Source: Bacteroidales bacterium
GTDB taxonomy: Bacteria > Bacteroidota > Bacteroidia > Bacteroidales > GCA-2748055
Assembly (NCBI GenBank): GCA_023138875.1
Contig: JAGLOO010000005.1
Location: 1-63,658, forward strand
DNA: 63,658 bases
Direction: 5' to 3'
The position numbers were made by a program, and so were the translations under genes. The notes under the pieces are model-generated. The model made no database searches. It had not been told where the DNA came from and saw only the letters and a list, made by a program, of their open reading frames with translations. Shown piece by piece: positions 61,601-63,658 of the stretch; positions within the stretch are counted from its first letter, which is position 1; each line of letters opens with the position of its first letter.

Positions 61601-63658
61601 CAATGTCTTGCTTGTACCCTCGCAGGTGTTATCGTCAGCTACGGATATACCTGTCGGATCGGTAGACGATACCCTTACGGTCACAAGCTGGCTCACAGCA
61701 TTGGTGTTGTTGCAGTCACCCTCTGCACGTACATAATAAGTTGTGCTGACTGCAGGATCAACTGTGATCGATACGCCATTGCCTTCACTTACCGTGAACC
61801 CCGCATCCGAGTACCATTGCCAGTCAGCACCATCGCCCAGGCTTCCACCTGTAACGGTCAGTGTCTTGCTCATACCCTCGCACGTATCGTCGCCCGTAAT
61901 TGTGATACCAGTCGGATCGGTCGATGGTACTTTGACAGTCACCAGCTGGCTCACAGCATTGGTGGTGTTGCAGTCACCCTCGGCCCTTACATAATATGTT
62001 GTATTCACTGCCGGATCAACCGAGATCGATACGCCATTGCCTTCTGCCACAGTAAATGCAGCATCCGAGTACCATTGCCAGTCAGCACCATCGCCCAAGC
62101 TACCGCCTGTTACGGTCAATGTCTTATTTGTACCCTCGCAGGTATTATCGTTGGTGATGGATATACCCGTTGGATCGGTCGAAGGTAACCTTACCGTGAC
62201 CAGCTGGTTCACAGCATTGGTGTTGTTGCAGTCACCCTCGGCACGTACATAGTAGGTAGTGCTTACGGCAGGATCTACCGAAATTGATAATCCAGTTCCT
62301 TCAGATACTGTAAATGCAGCATCCGAGTACCAGTACCAGTCAGCTCCATCACCAAGACTTCCGCCTGCAACAGTTAAATCCTTGCTGGTACCGACACATG
62401 TATTATCATTTGTTATTGTAATACCGGAGGGATCTGTGGACGGTACCCTTACAGTTACCAGCTGATTCACCGAGCTGGTAGTATTGCAGTCGCCTTCGGC
62501 CCTTACATAGTAAGTTGTACTGACTGCCGGATCAACCGAGATCGATACACCTGTTCCTACCGTGGTACTAAAAGCCGCATCGGTGGACCAGTACCAGTCA
62601 GCGCCATCGCCCAGGCTGCCGCCGGTTACGGTCAGGGTCTTGCTTGTACCCTGACAGGTGTTGTCATCGGTAATGGTAATGCCTGTGGGTGCTACTGATG
62701 GTGCCCTGACGGTAACCACCTGACCCGCAGCTGTTGTAATGTTGCAATCACCCTCGGCACGCACATAATAGGTCATCGTTACAGCAGGATCGACTCCAAT
62801 GGAGGCTCCTGTGCCTGCACTCGTACTGAACCCTGCATCGGTGGACCAGTTCCAGATGGCACCATCGCCCAGGCTGCCGCCGGTTACAGTCAGTGTCTTC
62901 ACGTTGCCCTCGCATGTATTGTCATTGGCAACCGTAATGCCTGTCGGTGCAACTGAAGGAACCTTGACAGTCACCACCTGGCTCGCTGCCGTTGTAATGT
63001 TACAATCACCCTCGGCCCTTACATAGTAGGTAGTATTCACCGGAGGATCAACAGAGATCGATACACCATTGCCTTCAGATACCGTAAATGCAGCATCCGA
63101 GTACCATTGCCAGTCAGCTCCATCACCCAGGCTGCCACCCTGGACAGTTAATGTCTTGCTCGTACCCTCGCATGTATTATCGTTGGCCACAAAGATACCA
63201 GTCGGGTCAGTTGATGGTACACGAACGGTCACAAGCTGACTCACTGCATTGGTGTTGTTGCAATCGCCTTCTGCCCTTACATAGTAGGTTGTATTCACTG
63301 CCGGATCAACAGCAATTGAGGCTCCTGTTCCCACAAGGGTAACAAACGTTGCATCCGAGTACCAGTACCAGTCTGCACCATCGCCAAGGCTGCCGCCCAG
63401 AACGGTCAATGTCTTCGATGTACCCTGACAGGTATTGTCATTTAGTATTGATATGCTGGCAGGATCGGTCGATGGTACCCGTACGGTTACCAGTTGACTC
63501 ACTGCTGCCGTGGTATTACAATCACCCTGCGCCCTTACATAATATGTCGTATTGACAATCGGATTTACTACTACAGAGCCGCCGGAGCCAACCAGGGTGG
63601 TAAAGGCTGCATCCGAGTACCAGTACCAGTCAGCTCCATCGCCCAGGCTGCCGCCCAG
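58640..63658 (-). CDS. Giant repeat adhesin with PKD-like domains and T9SS type B tail (5' end outside window)
   Basis: The frame stays open to the right edge of the window (at least 1,670 residues) and lacks its start; a GTG at 63502 is an ordinary valine inside a repeat. From the N-terminal side there are about fifteen copies of an 86-residue Ig-like repeat (SLGDGADWYWYSDA..., TTYYVRAEGDCN..., LVTVRVPSTDP), of which the last one or two are degenerate. Then come two PKD-like domains (about 59390-59850), two further Ig/PKD-like segments ('VCEGDMFEITLDEGYSSYLW', 'LILDAGSDGNLYRWSTGD') and the C-terminal CHU_C sorting domain ('PTAITPNGDGTNDVW', 'IFSRWGTLIWKS'). It is expected to be exported by the T9SS and act at the cell surface in adhesion or gliding. 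Confidence 0.92.
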   Translation of the reverse strand: MGGSLGDGADWYWYSDAAFTTLVGSGGSVVVNPIVNTTYYVRAQGDCNTTAAVSQLVTVRVPSTDPASISILNDNTCQGTSKTLTVLGGSLGDGADWYWYSDATFVTLVGTGASIAVDPAVNTTYYVRAEGDCNNTNAVSQLVTVRVPSTDPTGIFVANDNTCEGTSKTLTVQGGSLGDGADWQWYSDAAFTVSEGNGVSISVDPPVNTTYYVRAEGDCNITTAASQVVTVKVPSVAPTGITVANDNTCEGNVKTLTVTGGSLGDGAIWNWSTDAGFSTSAGTGASIGVDPAVTMTYYVRAEGDCNITTAAGQVVTVRAPSVAPTGITITDDNTCQGTSKTLTVTGGSLGDGADWYWSTDAAFSTTVGTGVSISVDPAVSTTYYVRAEGDCNTTSSVNQLVTVRVPSTDPSGITITNDNTCVGTSKDLTVAGGSLGDGADWYWYSDAAFTVSEGTGLSISVDPAVSTTYYVRAEGDCNNTNAVNQLVTVRLPSTDPTGISITNDNTCEGTNKTLTVTGGSLGDGADWQWYSDAAFTVAEGNGVSISVDPAVNTTYYVRAEGDCNTTNAVSQLVTVKVPSTDPTGITITGDDTCEGMSKTLTVTGGSLGDGADWQWYSDAGFTVSEGNGVSITVDPAVSTTYYVRAEGDCNNTNAVSQLVTVRVSSTDPTGISVADDNTCEGTSKTLTVTGGSLGDGADWYWYSDAALTVAEGTGITISVDPVVSTTYYVRAEGDCNNTAAVSQLVTVRAPSTDPTGITITDDNTCEGTNKTLTVTGGSLGDGADWQWYSDAAFTISEGNGVSISVDPAVNTTYYVRAEGDCNTTNAVSQLVTVRVPSTDPSGITITNDNTCVGNSKDLTVAGGSLGDGADWYWYSDAALTVAEGTGVSISVDPAVSTTYYVRAEGDCNNTNAVNQLVTVRLPSTDPTGISITNDNTCQGTNKTLTVTGGSLGDGADWYWYSDAALTVAEGTGVSISVDPAVDTTYYVRAEGDCNTTAVVSSLVTVKTGSVAPTGIAVTNDSTCQGDVKTLTVTGGSLGDGADWQWYSDAAFAVAEGNGVTIWVDPDVSSTYYVRAEGDCNNTNAVSQLVTVLTPSLDPTGISVVNDNTCPGVEKILTVTGGSLGEGAIWNWSTDPAFGTSADTGVSITIDPAINTTYYVRAEGTCNTSISVEQLVTVKILSQAPSTATVDTDEFCFGAVDSITLSYSGGVLGTGAGAYWYTDSLFADTAIAEGNDVTVPAPSDTTTFFVRFEGECDTTDAVSVTVIVNPFPTPSINGIMIVCEPAQLEYTVTGFEGSTFSWNVSGGTIIGDASGMTVTVEWIDEGVGSVEVTENTTGGCIVSTDSSVVKYATPSAVAIEGGSAVVCSGDTGIAYYVAGLENSSFNWTVEEGVIVRDFGDSIIVDWTVAPDEYTITLQEISEYGCTGEMLSRVINVAGPEVELGEDTYVCEGDMFEITLDEGYSSYLWHDGSTGPEFSTGSEGWIGVVVEDTYGCSVADSMYLTIHSLPEVDLGNDTSLCGDMGLILDAGSDGNLYRWSTGDNSREITVFLGERQEIWVEVENEFGCTSMDTIIIGECNPEFYFRDIPTAITPNGDGTNDVWRIPKLDTYTQAEIEIFSRWGTLIWKSEPGYSVPWDGRDMRGNLVPMDSYHFVIKLNVGSVDRVTGIVTVIR
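59850..63658. repeat. 258-bp coding tandem repeat array with a five-unit higher-order period
   Basis: About fifteen tandem units of 258 bp (86 codons) encode the Ig-like repeats of the adhesin and the array leaves the window. Units are very similar at DNA level. Some are linked at a distance of five units: the stretch starting at 60871 recurs at 62161 (1290 bp = 5 x 258) with the same 'VNQLVTVRLPSTDP' linker, and neighbouring units share the variant 'CVG.SKDLTVAGG'. Confidence 0.9.

Noticed and set aside
59586-63555. Series of open frames of 68-200 codons on the plus strand across the adhesin gene
   Set aside because: They recur with the 258-bp period and are antisense shadows of the repeat codons; the minus-strand frame alone has domains, a sorting tail and coherent composition.
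59850-63658. Regular repeats considered as a CRISPR array
   Set aside because: Units are 258 bp, entirely coding and without unique spacers.

Overview
The window looks like a chromosomal segment of an anaerobic or facultatively anaerobic member of the Bacteroidota (Bacteroidales/Marinilabiliales-like). Direct signs are type IX secretion (T9SS) C-terminal sorting domains, a PorP/SprF-family protein, a PorE-like OmpA protein, a type III glutamine synthetase (GlnN), the long form of PyrF, many Bacteroidota-restricted DUF families (DUF2851, DUF3109, DUF4294, DUF5777), and a rpsO promoter of the Bacteroidota type (TTG-N19-TAnnTTTG). No rRNA, tRNA, CRISPR array, insertion sequence or prophage was recognised.

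Layout. 1-1944: an orphan AbiEi-type antitoxin, short tandem repeats and the 3' relic of a class III aminotransferase. 1945-4562: a T9SS-exported purple-acid-phosphatase-like protein behind a Crp/Fnr regulator. 4760-12155: a respiratory accessory region with a monohaem lipoprotein, a DUF5777 beta-barrel, a heptahaem cytochrome with a membrane anchor, a dihaem-type cytochrome b, a double-rhodanese lipoprotein, a 10-11-haem lipoprotein, a second Crp/Fnr regulator and a collagen-repeat hexahaem lipoprotein. FNR-type palindromes (TTGAT-N4-ATCAA or one-mismatch forms) lie in its intergenic gaps, two of them centred almost exactly 55 bp upstream of the two crp/fnr start codons. This region is the best candidate for an undescribed system: a quinol-to-outer-surface (or sulfur-linked) electron conduit under anaerobic control.

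12511-32987: mostly housekeeping. It holds a 5'-nucleotidase lipoprotein, a three-gene biotin-dependent acyl-CoA (propionyl-CoA) carboxylase operon, ThpR, ElbB, a pseudogene that joins a TonB-receptor N-terminus to a T9SS tail, a YjdI/CDGSH iron-sulfur protein, arginine deiminase, rpsO-pnp, a prolyl oligopeptidase, a deoxynucleoside kinase and an OmpA/TPR lipoprotein. 33124-34497 is an A+T-rich TlpA-like thiol-disulfide lipoprotein of different base composition. 34568-49718 holds a SPOUT methyltransferase, sucC, a porE-like/purM/prfA/pyrF cluster, glnN, an M20 dipeptidase and several conserved Bacteroidota proteins.

49798-54003 encodes a four-gene NADH-linked, probably electron-bifurcating [FeFe] hydrogenase whose HydB thioredoxin-like [2Fe-2S] domain is a separate gene. 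A perfect 10-bp inverted repeat sits just downstream of a promoter-like -7 box in front of it. A DNA-3-methyladenine glycosylase pseudogene with an internal deletion follows. 54592-57530 holds a GroES-like protein and a LiaF-like/LytS/LytTR regulatory operon, again preceded by a perfect FNR-type box. 57650-63658 is an adhesin system: a PorP/SprF-like protein directly downstream of a giant type B T9SS cargo protein made of about fifteen 86-residue repeats, whose 5' end runs off the window.

Taken together, the genes suggest an organism that respires with multihaem cytochromes when suitable acceptors exist, makes or consumes H2 through an NADH-linked hydrogenase, and displays large T9SS-exported adhesins. 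Functional calls rest on motif reading by eye; no searches could be run.
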